From NCBI GenBank assembly GCA_964617585.1, contig CAZTXS010000006.1, positions 1 through 64,000 of the forward strand: DNA of 64,000 bases, written 5' to 3'. A program made the position numbers and the translations under genes. This document shows positions 42,191-50,747 of this stretch, in pieces. This stretch comes from UMGS1601 sp964617585. Lineage in GTDB: Bacteria; Bacillota; Clostridia; Oscillospirales; Ruminococcaceae. The notes under the pieces were generated by a model, which was not told the origin of the DNA, did not search any database, and was given only the letters and a program-made list of their open reading frames with translations. Numbering within the stretch: position 1 is the stretch's first letter; every line of letters begins with the position of its first letter.

Positions 42191-44020
42191 TTAATTCATG
42201 TAGGCTTCCAAAGCCTCAACAAGCATATCAACGCAGGTTTCTATATCGTGTTCCTCAGTATTTATCGTAATTTCGGGATTTTCAGGAGGTTCATAAGGTG
42301 AAGAAATACCCGTAAAGTTAGGAATTTCACCTCTTCTGGCTTTCTGATAGAGTCCCTTGACGTCACGCTTTTCACAGGCTTCAAGCGAAGTGCTTACATA
42401 CACTTCGATAAAATTATCATTTCCTATTATCTCTCTAGCGTTACGCCTGTCCTGTTTAAAAGGAGATACAAACGAATTGATAACAATTATACCTGCGTCG
42501 TTCATAAGCTTTGAAACTTCGGCTATTCTCCTTATATTTTCAATTCTGTCCTTTTCTTTAAAACCTAAGTTTTTATTAAGACCCAAACGCACGTTATCGC
42601 CGTCCAGAGTCATAGTATGCTTACCATCGGTAAAAAGACGCTTTTCCAAAGCGTTTGCAAGAGTTGATTTGCCCGAACCCGAAAGACCAGTAAACCAGAT
42701 AGTTACGGCTTTCTGACCTTTTTGATTTTCTCTCTGTTCTCTTGTTATATCCATCTTATGGTATGTCAGATTGTCAGACCTGCTCAGCTTATGCATAACT
42801 ACTCCGCAGGCTGAAGTCATATGAGTTAAGCGGTCTATTAGTATAAGAGAACCGAGTGCGGGGTTTTGAGAAAATTCGTCGAAAACTATTTTCTCGGAAA
42901 CAGAAATATCACACTCTGCAATTTCATTTTTATATATAGCGTCCGCCGAAACCTCGCTTCCCGTATTTACGTCAATAAGATGTTTAATATTCATAACGAC
43001 AGCGGGTATTTTTTTTGTGCCTATTTTCAAAAGATAGTTCTTGCCCGGAACAAGCTCCTTATCATCCATCCAAAGAAGCTTTGCCGTAAACATATTTCCG
43101 ACGGTAGGTTCAGCTTCTGAAACAAGAACGCAGCCGCGTGAAACATCAACCTCTCGGTCAAGCTGAACAATAACAGGCTGACCCTTGCTGGCAGCTTCAG
43201 CTTCTTTTCCGGCACGAATTATGCTTTTAACCTTTGCTTTTTCCTTTGACGGCAGAGCCGTAATCTCGTCATCGATTTTCAGGATTCCTGTTTCAATCTG
43301 TCCGGAAAAGCCTCTGAAAGTATGATTTGGACGGCACACCCTTTGAACAGGCATAGTAAAGCCCTGCTCGGCGTCGTCAGAATGAACGTCGATGTTTTCC
43401 AGATACGACAGGAGCGTTCCGCCGTGATACCATGGCATATGCTCTGATTCATTTGTAATGTTGTCGCCCTCGGTTGCCGAAACAGGTATAATCTTCATTG
43501 AAGAATAATCATATTCGGCAAGAAGCATTTTTATTTCTTTTTCTATCTTTTTAAATTTGTTTCTGTCAAAGTGAATAAGATCCATTTTATTGACTGCAAA
43601 AACAAAGTGCTTAATTCCCATCAAAGAACAAATGCGAGTGTGCCTTCTGGTCTGAACAAGAACGCCCTGAGAAGCGTCTACAAGTATTACTGCAAGCTCG
43701 GCAAAAGAAGCTCCCACCGCCATGTTTCTTGTATATTCCTCATGTCCCGGAGTATCAGCAACTATAAACGATCTGTTTTCGGTAGTAAAATATCTGTACG
43801 CTACGTCTATGGTAATTCCCTGTTCACGCTCCGCCATCAGTCCGTCCAGCAAAAGAGAATAATCTATTCCGCCTTCTCTTGAGCCGACCTTGCTGTCAAG
43901 CTCCAAAGAACGCTCCTGATCGGCAAATAAAAGCTTTGCGTCATAGAGCATATGACCTATAAGCGTAGATTTTCCGTCGTCAACGCTTCCGCAGGTAATA
44001 AATTTTAAAAGTCCGTTCAT
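42191..44020 (-). CDS. cysNC: Bifunctional ATP sulfurylase large subunit / APS kinase
   Basis: 609 residues from ATG 44020. The N-terminal CysN GTPase (~1-420) has GSVDDGKSTLIGHMLYDAK, DTPGHEEYTRNMAVGAS and NKMDL. The C-terminal CysC APS kinase (~435-609) has GLSGSGKSTLANAL and DGDNVRLGLNKNLGF. Together with CysD it makes APS from sulfate and ATP, then PAPS. This NodQ-like fusion is typical of sulfation pathways as well as assimilation. It starts 1 nt after the cysD stop. No PAPS reductase gene is in the window. Confidence 0.95.
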   Translation of the reverse strand: MNGLLKFITCGSVDDGKSTLIGHMLYDAKLLFADQERSLELDSKVGSREGGIDYSLLLDGLMAEREQGITIDVAYRYFTTENRSFIVADTPGHEEYTRNMAVGASFAELAVILVDASQGVLVQTRRHTRICSLMGIKHFVFAVNKMDLIHFDRNKFKKIEKEIKMLLAEYDYSSMKIIPVSATEGDNITNESEHMPWYHGGTLLSYLENIDVHSDDAEQGFTMPVQRVCRPNHTFRGFSGQIETGILKIDDEITALPSKEKAKVKSIIRAGKEAEAASKGQPVIVQLDREVDVSRGCVLVSEAEPTVGNMFTAKLLWMDDKELVPGKNYLLKIGTKKIPAVVMNIKHLIDVNTGSEVSADAIYKNEIAECDISVSEKIVFDEFSQNPALGSLILIDRLTHMTSACGVVMHKLSRSDNLTYHKMDITREQRENQKGQKAVTIWFTGLSGSGKSTLANALEKRLFTDGKHTMTLDGDNVRLGLNKNLGFKEKDRIENIRRIAEVSKLMNDAGIIVINSFVSPFKQDRRNAREIIGNDNFIEVYVSTSLEACEKRDVKGLYQKARRGEIPNFTGISSPYEPPENPEITINTEEHDIETCVDMLVEALEAYMN

Positions 44021-44021
44021 T

Positions 44022-44924
44022 TTAGAAATAGCCCTCCCTTTTTCTCTTCTCCATGCTCGCTGCTCCGCCGTCGCTGTCAATAACACGGCTTGTCCTCTCA
44101 GAGGAAACAGCGCCTAGGGTTTCATCGATAATTTCATCAAGGGTTTCGGCGTCGCTTTCAATGCCCCCGGTAAGCGGATAACAGCCAAGGGTTCTGAAAC
44201 GAATCTTCTTTGTGAGCACCTGCTCGCCCTCTTTTAAACGAAACCTGTCGTCGTCGACCATTATTATATTGCCGTCGCGCTCAACACATTTGCGTTCTGC
44301 GGCAAAATAAAGAGGAACTATATCTATATTTTCTCTTTTTATATACTGCCATATATCCTTTTCCGTCCAGTTGGAAATAGGAAAAACTCTTATCTCCTCG
44401 CCTTTATTAATTTCGGTGTTGTAAAGCTTCCACATTTCAGGACGCTGATTTTTAGGATCCCATGCGTGTTCGGAATTCCTAAAAGAAAAAATTCTTTCCT
44501 TGGCTCTGGATTTTTCCTCATCGCGCCTCCCGCCCCCGAAAGCAGCGGTAAAGCCGTACTTATCAAGCGCCTGCTTTAAAGCCTGAGTTTTCATTATATC
44601 AGTATATGAGGAACCGTGGTCAAACGGGTTTATCCCCTGTTTAACTCCCTCCTCGTTTATATATTCAAGCATCTCGATTCCGTATTTCTCAGCAGTTTTA
44701 TCACGGAATTCAATCATCTCTTTAAACTTCCATGTGGTATTCACATGAAGAAACGGAAAAGGAGGCTTTTCCGGGTAAAACGCCTTTAACGCCAGATGCA
44801 GCATTACAGAAGAATCCTTACCGATTGAATAAAGCATAACCGGCTTCTCACTTTCCGCCGCAACCTCACGCATAATGTAGATAGCTTCCGCTTCAAGCTC
44901 GTCTAAATGTAAAAAATCACTCAT
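44022..44924 (-). CDS. cysD: Sulfate adenylyltransferase small subunit
   Basis: This 300-residue PP-loop ATPase carries out the adenylylation of sulfate and works as a complex with CysN. The PP-loop is SIGKDSSVMLHLALKAFYP (the more usual form is SxGKDS); FGGGRRDEEKSRAKERIFSFR, WTEKDIWQYIKRENI and TGGIESDAETLDEII follow. Length is normal. It is separated from the upstream permease gene by 103 nt containing a long hairpin, and is tightly joined to cysNC. Confidence 0.96.
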   Translation of the reverse strand: MSDFLHLDELEAEAIYIMREVAAESEKPVMLYSIGKDSSVMLHLALKAFYPEKPPFPFLHVNTTWKFKEMIEFRDKTAEKYGIEMLEYINEEGVKQGINPFDHGSSYTDIMKTQALKQALDKYGFTAAFGGGRRDEEKSRAKERIFSFRNSEHAWDPKNQRPEMWKLYNTEINKGEEIRVFPISNWTEKDIWQYIKRENIDIVPLYFAAERKCVERDGNIIMVDDDRFRLKEGEQVLTKKIRFRTLGCYPLTGGIESDAETLDEIIDETLGAVSSERTSRVIDSDGGAASMEKRKREGYF

Positions 44925-44972
44925 AATATACCCTTATCCTTTTTGATATTTAAACTTTTCTGTAAATATATA

Positions 44973-45014
44973 CCGAATACACTGAAGCAATCGCTTTGCT
45001 TTAAGCGTATTCGG
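44973..45014 (-). other. Hairpin between the ABC genes and cysD
   Basis: CCGAATAC (44973-44980) pairs with GTATTCGG (45007-45014); inside, GAAGCAA pairs with TTTGCTTT. There is no T-run on the minus strand, so it looks more like an RNA processing or stability element than a terminator. Confidence 0.55.
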
Positions 45015-45027
45015 CAGAAAAATTTTG

Positions 45028-45828
45028 TTATTTCTTATCCCTGTCAAGACCGTATCTTTTGCGAACGCTATTTTCCCAGTTAGTGAAAATAACTCTGTCT
45101 ATAATAGTTCCTATTATAATTATAATTATCATAATAAGCATAACTTTATTTATGTCGCTTTCAATACTTCTTGCGGAATTGAGTATTTGTCCCAAGCCTA
45201 CCATGCTTATCATCATTTCAGCCGCCATCAAAGCTCTCCAAGCAAAAGACCAGCCGCTTTTCAGACCTGCGATAAGCATAGGCTGAGCCGCAGGAATTAT
45301 CACTTTAAAATAAAGCTGACGCTGGCTTACTCCCATTGTTTTTGCCGCTCTTATATAAAGCGGATCTACGTTTTGTATACCGTTATCGACAGCCATGGCT
45401 ATGCTGAAAGCAGAACCCACTACAATAACAAATATAACAGCGCTCTGATCAAGACCGAACCACAATATTGCAAACGGAACCCAGCACACGCTCGGAAGAG
45501 TCTGAATACCCAGGATAATCGGCTTTAAATTCTGCTGAAGATATTTGAACTTTGAAATCAAAAAGCCCAAAACCGCACCTATTACCATAGAAATCAAAAA
45601 ACCGAAAAATGCGCGCAAAAGGCTTGCTCCGACCGCCGCATAAATACTCATGCCGGTGTTGTTAAAGGAAAACAGCTTGACGCAGCGATCCCACACGCCC
45701 AAAGGCGACGGAACGGTATAATCCTTCCAGATTCCAAGCACTTCAACGCCTAAGAAGTAGACAAGCTCCCAAAGAGCGATGATAATAACGAAAAAACCGA
45801 TACGGCTTAATATTTTTTTAACCGTCAT
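45028..45828 (-). CDS. ABC transporter permease, NitT/TauT type
   Basis: ATG 45828 overlaps the ATPase gene by 11 nt and gives 266 residues; a TTG at 45843 is also possible. There are about six membrane helices and the permease coupling motif in the loop RAAKTMGVSQRQLYFKVIIPAAQPMLIAGLKSGW. It belongs to the sulfonate/nitrate/taurine importer family (SsuC/TauC-like). With the genes for activation of sulfate behind it, the likely cargo is sulfate or an organosulfonate; this is inference from context. Confidence 0.88.
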   Translation of the reverse strand: MTVKKILSRIGFFVIIIALWELVYFLGVEVLGIWKDYTVPSPLGVWDRCVKLFSFNNTGMSIYAAVGASLLRAFFGFLISMVIGAVLGFLISKFKYLQQNLKPIILGIQTLPSVCWVPFAILWFGLDQSAVIFVIVVGSAFSIAMAVDNGIQNVDPLYIRAAKTMGVSQRQLYFKVIIPAAQPMLIAGLKSGWSFAWRALMAAEMMISMVGLGQILNSARSIESDINKVMLIMIIIIIIGTIIDRVIFTNWENSVRKRYGLDRDKK

Positions 45829-46591
45829 ACTCTTCTTTTTCAATCTTGTCCACCTCTTCCCTTAAATTATCCAAAAGCTTCTTTCTGATATTAATAAACT
45901 CAGGAGATTCAATATGTCTTGGACGAGGAATGTCAATTTTGATTATATCCTTTATTTTGCCGGGATGAGAGCCTATCATTACAATTCTGTCGCTGAAAAA
46001 CAACGCTTCTTCAACGCTGTGCGTTACAAGCATTATGGTCTTTTTGGTCTGCTGCCAGATGTTAATTAACTCCTCACGCAGAACGTTTATCGTCTGCTTA
46101 TCAAGCGCTGCAAAAGGCTCGTCCATAAGCAGAATACGACAGTCAAGACAAAGCGCTCTCGCCAGAGCTACCCTCTGCTTCATACCGCCCGAAAGCTGAT
46201 GTATATTATAATTCTTGAATTTATAAAGCTGAACCATTTTCAGGTATTTGTCAAGGCGTTCATCCTGCTCTTTTTTTGACATTTTAGCTGCCTTCATTCC
46301 GAACCTGATATTGCCCTCGACCGTCAGCCAAGGGAATAAAGCCGATTCCTGAAACATCATGATTCTGTCAGAACCAGGTTTTGTTATTTCTTTTCCGTCA
46401 AGCAGAATCCTGCCTTCGTCCGGCTCAACCAGCCCCGCAATAATGTTCAAAAGGGTTGATTTTCCGCATCCTGACGGACCTAAAAGACACACAAACTCTC
46501 CCGACTCAACGTCAAGGTCAATGCCCTCAAGAGTATTAACCTTACTGCTTGCGTCAAATTTTTTAGAAATATTTCTAAGCTGTAAGCCCAT
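45818..46591 (-). CDS. ABC transporter ATP-binding protein, NitT/TauT type
   Basis: ATG 46591 with GGAGG 5 nt upstream gives 257 residues. Walker A is GPSGCGKST, signature LSGGMKQR, Walker B LLMDEPFAALD, H-loop VTHSVEEAL. It is close to SsuB/TauB ATPases. It follows the binding-protein gene by 48 nt and overlaps the permease gene. It powers import by the complex of these three proteins. Confidence 0.92.
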   Translation of the reverse strand: MGLQLRNISKKFDASSKVNTLEGIDLDVESGEFVCLLGPSGCGKSTLLNIIAGLVEPDEGRILLDGKEITKPGSDRIMMFQESALFPWLTVEGNIRFGMKAAKMSKKEQDERLDKYLKMVQLYKFKNYNIHQLSGGMKQRVALARALCLDCRILLMDEPFAALDKQTINVLREELINIWQQTKKTIMLVTHSVEEALFFSDRIVMIGSHPGKIKDIIKIDIPRPRHIESPEFINIRKKLLDNLREEVDKIEKEEYDG

Positions 46592-46639
46592 AGATTCCTC
46601 CGCAATTAATAATGAAACCGTATTGCGCAAAAGTATAAT

Positions 46640-47641
46640 TTATGAAATAGATTTCATTATACTGTCATCAATTATAGTATCGTCAGGAAGCGTAGTTATA
46701 AAGCCTTCCTGCTTGTTTATCTCTGCATATTCGCTGATAGCTTCGCTTGATACGTCTGTTGTAAATACTATTCTTGAAAACGCCTTCTCAAACAGCGTTT
46801 CATCGCTCTTGGAGCCGGTAAGCTCTTCAATCTTGCTGTTTACAATCTTTGCGCTTTCTGAAATATTATCTTTAATATAAAGCGTAGCTTCATTGTGCGC
46901 TTCCAAAAACTTTTCAACTATATCAGGGTTCTCCTCCATGAATTCCTTTCTTACAACGACAACGGCAACAGGATAATCTCCGTTTCTCCATATTTCGTCA
47001 TAATCAAGAACTACGGAAGCCTTTATGTTTTCACTGTTTTCTATTACCGAACCCCAAGGCTCCGGAACTAAAGCAGCGTCAAGCTCACCCTGGTCAAACA
47101 GCGATTCGACGTCTGAATTGGATACCGCCGTTACGTTTACTGTTCCGCCGCTGCTTGTTGCTTTAAGTCCGTTATCCGAAAGAAGCTTTAATAACGCTAA
47201 ATGCTGCGTATTTCCCTCCTGAGGAATCGCAACGGTTTTGTTTTCTAAATCCTTTACGCTTTTTATGTTTGCGTCATCTCTTGCAATCAGAACCTGACCG
47301 CCGTTTGTAGCTCCCGCAATGATGTTAACGTCGCCGTTTGTGGTAACGTTAGCGCTGATTGCAGGAACAGGACCTATATAACCAATATCAATTTCCTCGG
47401 ACTTTAAAGCTTCAACCTCGGCAGGACCTGCATTGAAAGAAGTCCACTTAACAGTATATTCATCGCCGAGCGACTCTTCAAACATATTTTTCGATTGCAT
47501 TATCATAGCCTGAGCGTGAGTAATATTAGGGAAAAATGCAACATTTACTGTTTTTTCATCTTTAGAATTACCGCAGCCTGAAAATACAGTAGCCGAACAG
47601 CATACCGCTAACGCCGAAGCAATTAATCTTTTAAATTTCAT
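46640..47641 (-). CDS. ABC substrate-binding lipoprotein, sulfonate/nitrate family
   Basis: ATG 47641 (GGAGG 8 nt upstream) gives 333 residues. The lipoprotein signal ends in FSGC. The fold is the NMT1/THI5-like type: NVAFFPNITHAQAM, then EALKSEEIDIGYIGPVPAI and ELDAALVPEPWGSVIE. This is the recognition component of the importer. Family members bind sulfonates, taurine, nitrate, sulfate-like anions or pyrimidines. It starts the operon; a family A repeat lies between ksgA and this gene. Confidence 0.9.
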   Translation of the reverse strand: MKFKRLIASALAVCCSATVFSGCGNSKDEKTVNVAFFPNITHAQAMIMQSKNMFEESLGDEYTVKWTSFNAGPAEVEALKSEEIDIGYIGPVPAISANVTTNGDVNIIAGATNGGQVLIARDDANIKSVKDLENKTVAIPQEGNTQHLALLKLLSDNGLKATSSGGTVNVTAVSNSDVESLFDQGELDAALVPEPWGSVIENSENIKASVVLDYDEIWRNGDYPVAVVVVRKEFMEENPDIVEKFLEAHNEATLYIKDNISESAKIVNSKIEELTGSKSDETLFEKAFSRIVFTTDVSSEAISEYAEINKQEGFITTLPDDTIIDDSIMKSIS

Positions 47642-47764
47642 AAACGATTCCTCCATATATAATCTAAATTTCATACAAAAAGTATGCATGGTTAAATATA
47701 TCAATTTTTATTATACAAAATATCGCAATAAATTATGTTAAAATTATGTGAAATTTTAATATTT

Positions 47765-47848
47765 TATAACTTAGGCAAGATGTCCCCCCACGCCACTATA
47801 GGCGGCGAGTTCCATTACCCGTTGAATGACGGGCAAGCCCTTATTGAA
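47765..47848 (-). repeat. Family A repeat, copy 6 (short form)
   Basis: Reverse orientation, 84 nt: TATAACTTAGGCAAGATG... to GGGCAAGCCCTTATTGAA. Only the GGCGG-type hairpin is left, with changed arms. It lies 13 nt after the ksgA stop. Confidence 0.8.
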
Positions 47849-47860
47849 CTTCGTGCGTTT

Positions 47861-48727
47861 TTAAAGCTTATTAATTCGTTTCAACACATTCCCGAACTCT
47901 ATCAGCTCCTCCATAGAAAGCTGTTCGGGACGAACGGACAGCGGCAACCCGGCTTCCTTTACAGCTTTAATCACAGTCTGCTTTTCTATTCCCAAAGCTG
48001 ATGAAACAGAGTTAGAAAGCGTTTTTCTCCTTTGTGAAAACGCTCCCCTTACGACCTTAAAAAAGAACTTTTCATCCGAAACACCCTCGGGAGTCTTATC
48101 TTTTATGTCAAATCTCACAACACAGCTGTCAACGTTCGGCATAGGCATAAAGCTTCCCCTCGAAACATTAAACAAAATCTTTGGCTCTGAAAAATAGTTT
48201 ACCGCTACTGTTACGGCTCCCATATCTCTTGTACCCATTTTTGCACAAAGACGGACGCCCGCTTCTTTCTGAACCATGACCGTGACCGATTTTATACGAA
48301 GCCTTTTCTCTAAAAGCATCATTATAATCGGCGATGTAAGATAATAAGGAAGATTTGCACAAACGGCTACCTCAAGGCCCTGAAACTCCTCTTCAATTAA
48401 GCTTTCAAGGTCAACGTCCATTATGTCTGCATTTATAAGCTTTACGTTGTTAAACTCTGACAAAGTACGTTTAAGAACGGGAATAAGACGCTTGTCTATC
48501 TCAACGGCCGCCACCTTGTCCGCCCGCTTTGCAAGCTCCGACGTCAGAACTCCTATTCCGCTTCCTATCTCGATTATTCCGTATCCCGGCCTTGCGTTGC
48601 CCAGCTCGGCGATTTTAGGGCATACTGAGGGATTTATAAGAAAGTTCTGTCCCAGGCTTTTTGAAAAATCAAAATTATACTTTTTCATTAAAGATTTTAT
48701 TACGTTAATGTCAGACAAATTTTCCAT
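47861..48727 (-). CDS. rsmA: 16S rRNA dimethyladenosine transferase
   Basis: RsmA/KsgA adds dimethyl groups to two adenines near the 3' end of 16S rRNA. ATG 48727 (AAGGGAAG upstream) gives 288 residues. SAM motif EIGSGIGVLTSELAKR, then VCANLPYYLTSPIIMMLLEK with the catalytic NLPY, and FMPMPNVDSCVVRF. All family motifs are present. Its 5' region is divergent from the small ORF at 48837. Repeat A6 follows the stop codon. Confidence 0.96.
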   Translation of the reverse strand: MENLSDINVIKSLMKKYNFDFSKSLGQNFLINPSVCPKIAELGNARPGYGIIEIGSGIGVLTSELAKRADKVAAVEIDKRLIPVLKRTLSEFNNVKLINADIMDVDLESLIEEEFQGLEVAVCANLPYYLTSPIIMMLLEKRLRIKSVTVMVQKEAGVRLCAKMGTRDMGAVTVAVNYFSEPKILFNVSRGSFMPMPNVDSCVVRFDIKDKTPEGVSDEKFFFKVVRGAFSQRRKTLSNSVSSALGIEKQTVIKAVKEAGLPLSVRPEQLSMEELIEFGNVLKRINKL

Positions 48728-48836
48728 TGTTTTCTTCCCTTTTTTTAATTTTAGTTTTGTTATTATAGCATAATTGAAAAATATTTTCAAATAATAATAA
48801 CGCAGGCTTTGTTTTTGATTTGAAAGGAGAAAATCT

Positions 48837-49055
48837 ATGGATATGCATGACGTTCCTATCGGACTTAAAATGGCGCTCGCAGAAAATCCGCCGGCTCTTA
48901 ACTATTTTGTTTCGCTGTCCGACGAGGAAAAAAGACAGATTATCGAACAAACTCATAAAATCCATTCAAGAAGCGAAATGCAGGCGTTTGCAGGAAACTT
49001 CGGAAAGAATAACGCTTCGTCACGTACAGGCATTATGAACAACCGCTTCAGTTAA
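48837..49055 (+). CDS. Small conserved hypothetical protein
   Basis: 72 residues with AAAGGAG 7 nt before the ATG. MALAENPPALNYFVSLSDEEKRQII resembles short Firmicutes proteins of unknown function that carry an NP.A...F..LS..E motif. It has no signal or membrane helix and is mostly helical with a disordered end. It is divergent from rsmA and just upstream of the purine promoter. Function is not assigned. Confidence 0.75.
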   Translation: MDMHDVPIGLKMALAENPPALNYFVSLSDEEKRQIIEQTHKIHSRSEMQAFAGNFGKNNASSRTGIMNNRFS

Positions 49056-49122
49056 AGCGTTCCGTATGCAAATTTAACAATTAATTAAAAGAATATAGAC
49101 ATAAATTTTATAGCATTAAGTG

Positions 49123-49151
49123 TTGAAATTTCTTCGGAATTAGAGTACAAT
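49123..49151 (+). promoter_or_regulatory. Promoter of the purine operon
   Basis: TTGAAA (49123-49128), 17 nt, TACAAT (49146-49151), giving a leader of about 250 nt before purE. Confidence 0.75.
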
Positions 49152-49191
49152 ATAAATGTAATGATTTTTTGTGGATTTGAGGTACAGACGT

Positions 49192-49317
49192 ATGGCATTT
49201 ATTTTTGAAAATAAGCTTTATAAATCTTCATACGGCTTTTTTGGTAATTTTTCGGCTTCCGGCATTTATGAATGTTACCTTGCTTCATTGCACTCAAAGA
49301 GCAGAATAACAGCATAA
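49192..49317 (+). CDS. Possible leader peptide of the purine operon
   Basis: A 41-codon frame starts at ATG 49192 with GAGGT 8 nt upstream and ends at TAA just before a terminator hairpin. The peptide (MAFIFENKLYKSSYGFFGNF...) is rich in Phe, Tyr and Ser. Start codon and early codons lie in a stem (CGTATGNNATTTAT with ATAAATNNNCATACG). ORF then terminator then structural gene is the layout of attenuators, but no known riboswitch class was recognised in this leader. Confidence 0.45.
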   Translation: MAFIFENKLYKSSYGFFGNFSASGIYECYLASLHSKSRITA

Positions 49318-49321
49318 TTTT

Positions 49322-49350
49322 AACTGCAGCAGAGATGTTGCAGTTTTTTT
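49322..49350 (+). terminator. Leader terminator before purE
   Basis: AACTGCA/TGCAGTT stem followed by a T-run, only 60 nt before the purE start and after the promoter: a transcription attenuator for the purine operon. Confidence 0.8.
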
Positions 49351-49409
49351 AGTGTTTAAAAAATCTAAGAATTTCATGCTTAATTATTTTAAGCGGAAAC
49401 GGAGGAATT

Positions 49410-49904
49410 ATGAAAAAAGTTGCGGTTATTATGGGAAGCGACAGCGACTTCCCTGTAGTATCAAAAGCCATTAAAGAGCTGGAATCCTACGGCGTGCCTT
49501 ACGAGGCTCACGTTATGTCGGCTCACCGGACGCCCGAGCTTGCCGCTGATTTTGCAAAGAACGCCAAATCAAACGGCTTCGGAGTGATTATTGCGGCTGC
49601 CGGTATGGCGGCTCACTTAGCAGGCGTTTTAGCGGGCAACACTACCCTGCCCGTTATAGGAATACCTATAAAATCGACATTCGACGGCATGGACGCTTTG
49701 CTTGCAACGGTACAGATGCCTTCGGGGATTCCCGTGGCGACTGTAGCTGTAAACGGAGCAAAGAACGCAGCTGTACTTGCAATTCAGATGCTGTCCCTTT
49801 CAGACGATATTCTTGCACAAAAGCTGGAGGAGTCTAAAAAGCAAATGCTTGAGGAAGTTAAGGCAAAGGACGAGGCTTTGCAGAAGCAGATAGCTTCACT
49901 TTAA
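49410..49904 (+). CDS. purE: N5-carboxyaminoimidazole ribonucleotide mutase
   Basis: This 164-residue class I PurE moves the carboxyl group of N5-CAIR to give CAIR. MGSDSDFPVV, SAHRTPEL (catalytic His) and HLAGVLAGNTTLPVIGIP are the conserved blocks. GGAGG precedes the ATG. First gene of a purine operon in the order E-C-F-like-F-M-N-PurO-like-H-D. Confidence 0.96.
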   Translation: MKKVAVIMGSDSDFPVVSKAIKELESYGVPYEAHVMSAHRTPELAADFAKNAKSNGFGVIIAAAGMAAHLAGVLAGNTTLPVIGIPIKSTFDGMDALLATVQMPSGIPVATVAVNGAKNAAVLAIQMLSLSDDILAQKLEESKKQMLEEVKAKDEALQKQIASL

Positions 49905-49982
49905 TATGTCAAATATACGCTTTTAAGATTAATTGCTTAAGGGCAGTCAGGATAATAAAAATATAATTCAGGAGGAATAATA

Positions 49983-50699
49983 ATGGAAAACTTGGTTAAG
50001 GCAGAACAATTATACGAGGGAAAAGCAAAAAAGGTCTATGCCACAAACGATCCCGACTTGGTTATTGTTGACTACAAGGACGACGCAACCGCATTCAACG
50101 GTGAGAAAAAAGGAACAATTTCAGGCAAAGGCTCGATAAATAACAGAATGACGAACTTTATGTTCAGGCTTCTGGAAAAAGAGGGTGTTCCTACTCACCT
50201 TGTTGAAGAGATAAGCGACCGCGAAACTATTGTTAAAAAGGTTGAAATAGTTCCTCTTGAGGTAATAATAAGAAACGTTGCGGCAGGAAGCTTTTCTAAA
50301 AAATTAGGTATTGCCGAGGGAACTCCTCTAAAAACGCCTACTTTGGAATTCAGCTATAAAAACGATGATTTGGGCGACCCGTTTATAAACGATTACTACG
50401 CTCTCGGCTTGGGACTTGCTACTCAGAAGGAGATTGACGTTATCACAAAATACGCTTTTAAGGTAAACGACTTTATGGTTAAGTTCTTTAAAGAAATAAA
50501 TATCGATCTTATCGACTTTAAGATAGAGTTCGGACGCTTTCACGATGAAATCATTCTTGCTGATGAAATTTCACCTGATACCTGCCGTTTTTGGGATTCT
50601 GTAACTCATGAAAAGCTTGACAAGGATCGTTTCCGCAGAGATATGGGCGGAGTAGAGGACGCTTATCAGGAAGTTATGAAGCGTTTAATGGGAGAATAA
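49983..50699 (+). CDS. purC: SAICAR synthetase
   Basis: 238 residues. Joins aspartate to CAIR with ATP. LYEGKAKKVYAT, KGSINNRMTNFMFRLLEKEGV, EVIIRNVAAGSF and DFKIEFGRF...ILADEISPDTCRFWD are family signatures. AGGAGG precedes the ATG. Cytosolic enzyme, normal length. Confidence 0.97.
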   Translation: MENLVKAEQLYEGKAKKVYATNDPDLVIVDYKDDATAFNGEKKGTISGKGSINNRMTNFMFRLLEKEGVPTHLVEEISDRETIVKKVEIVPLEVIIRNVAAGSFSKKLGIAEGTPLKTPTLEFSYKNDDLGDPFINDYYALGLGLATQKEIDVITKYAFKVNDFMVKFFKEINIDLIDFKIEFGRFHDEIILADEISPDTCRFWDSVTHEKLDKDRFRRDMGGVEDAYQEVMKRLMGE

Positions 50700-50705
50700 C
50701 AGAAA

Positions 50706-50747
50706 GGAGTATATATTCTCCGAACCGGGGAATATATTCATAAAAGC
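50706..50747 (+). promoter_or_regulatory. Hairpin-separated Shine-Dalgarno of the PurF-like gene
   Basis: GGAG at 50706-50709 is 38 nt from the ATG, too far to work directly. Between them TATATATTCTCC (50710-50721) pairs with GGGGAATATATT (50727-50738). Folding brings GGAG to an effective 9 nt from the ATG. No other start codon is in frame upstream. Confidence 0.55.

Noticed and set aside
49152..49409. Known purine or PRPP riboswitch before purE
   Set aside because: I could not find the conserved core of the purine aptamer or the ykkC class; only a leader ORF and terminator are visible.
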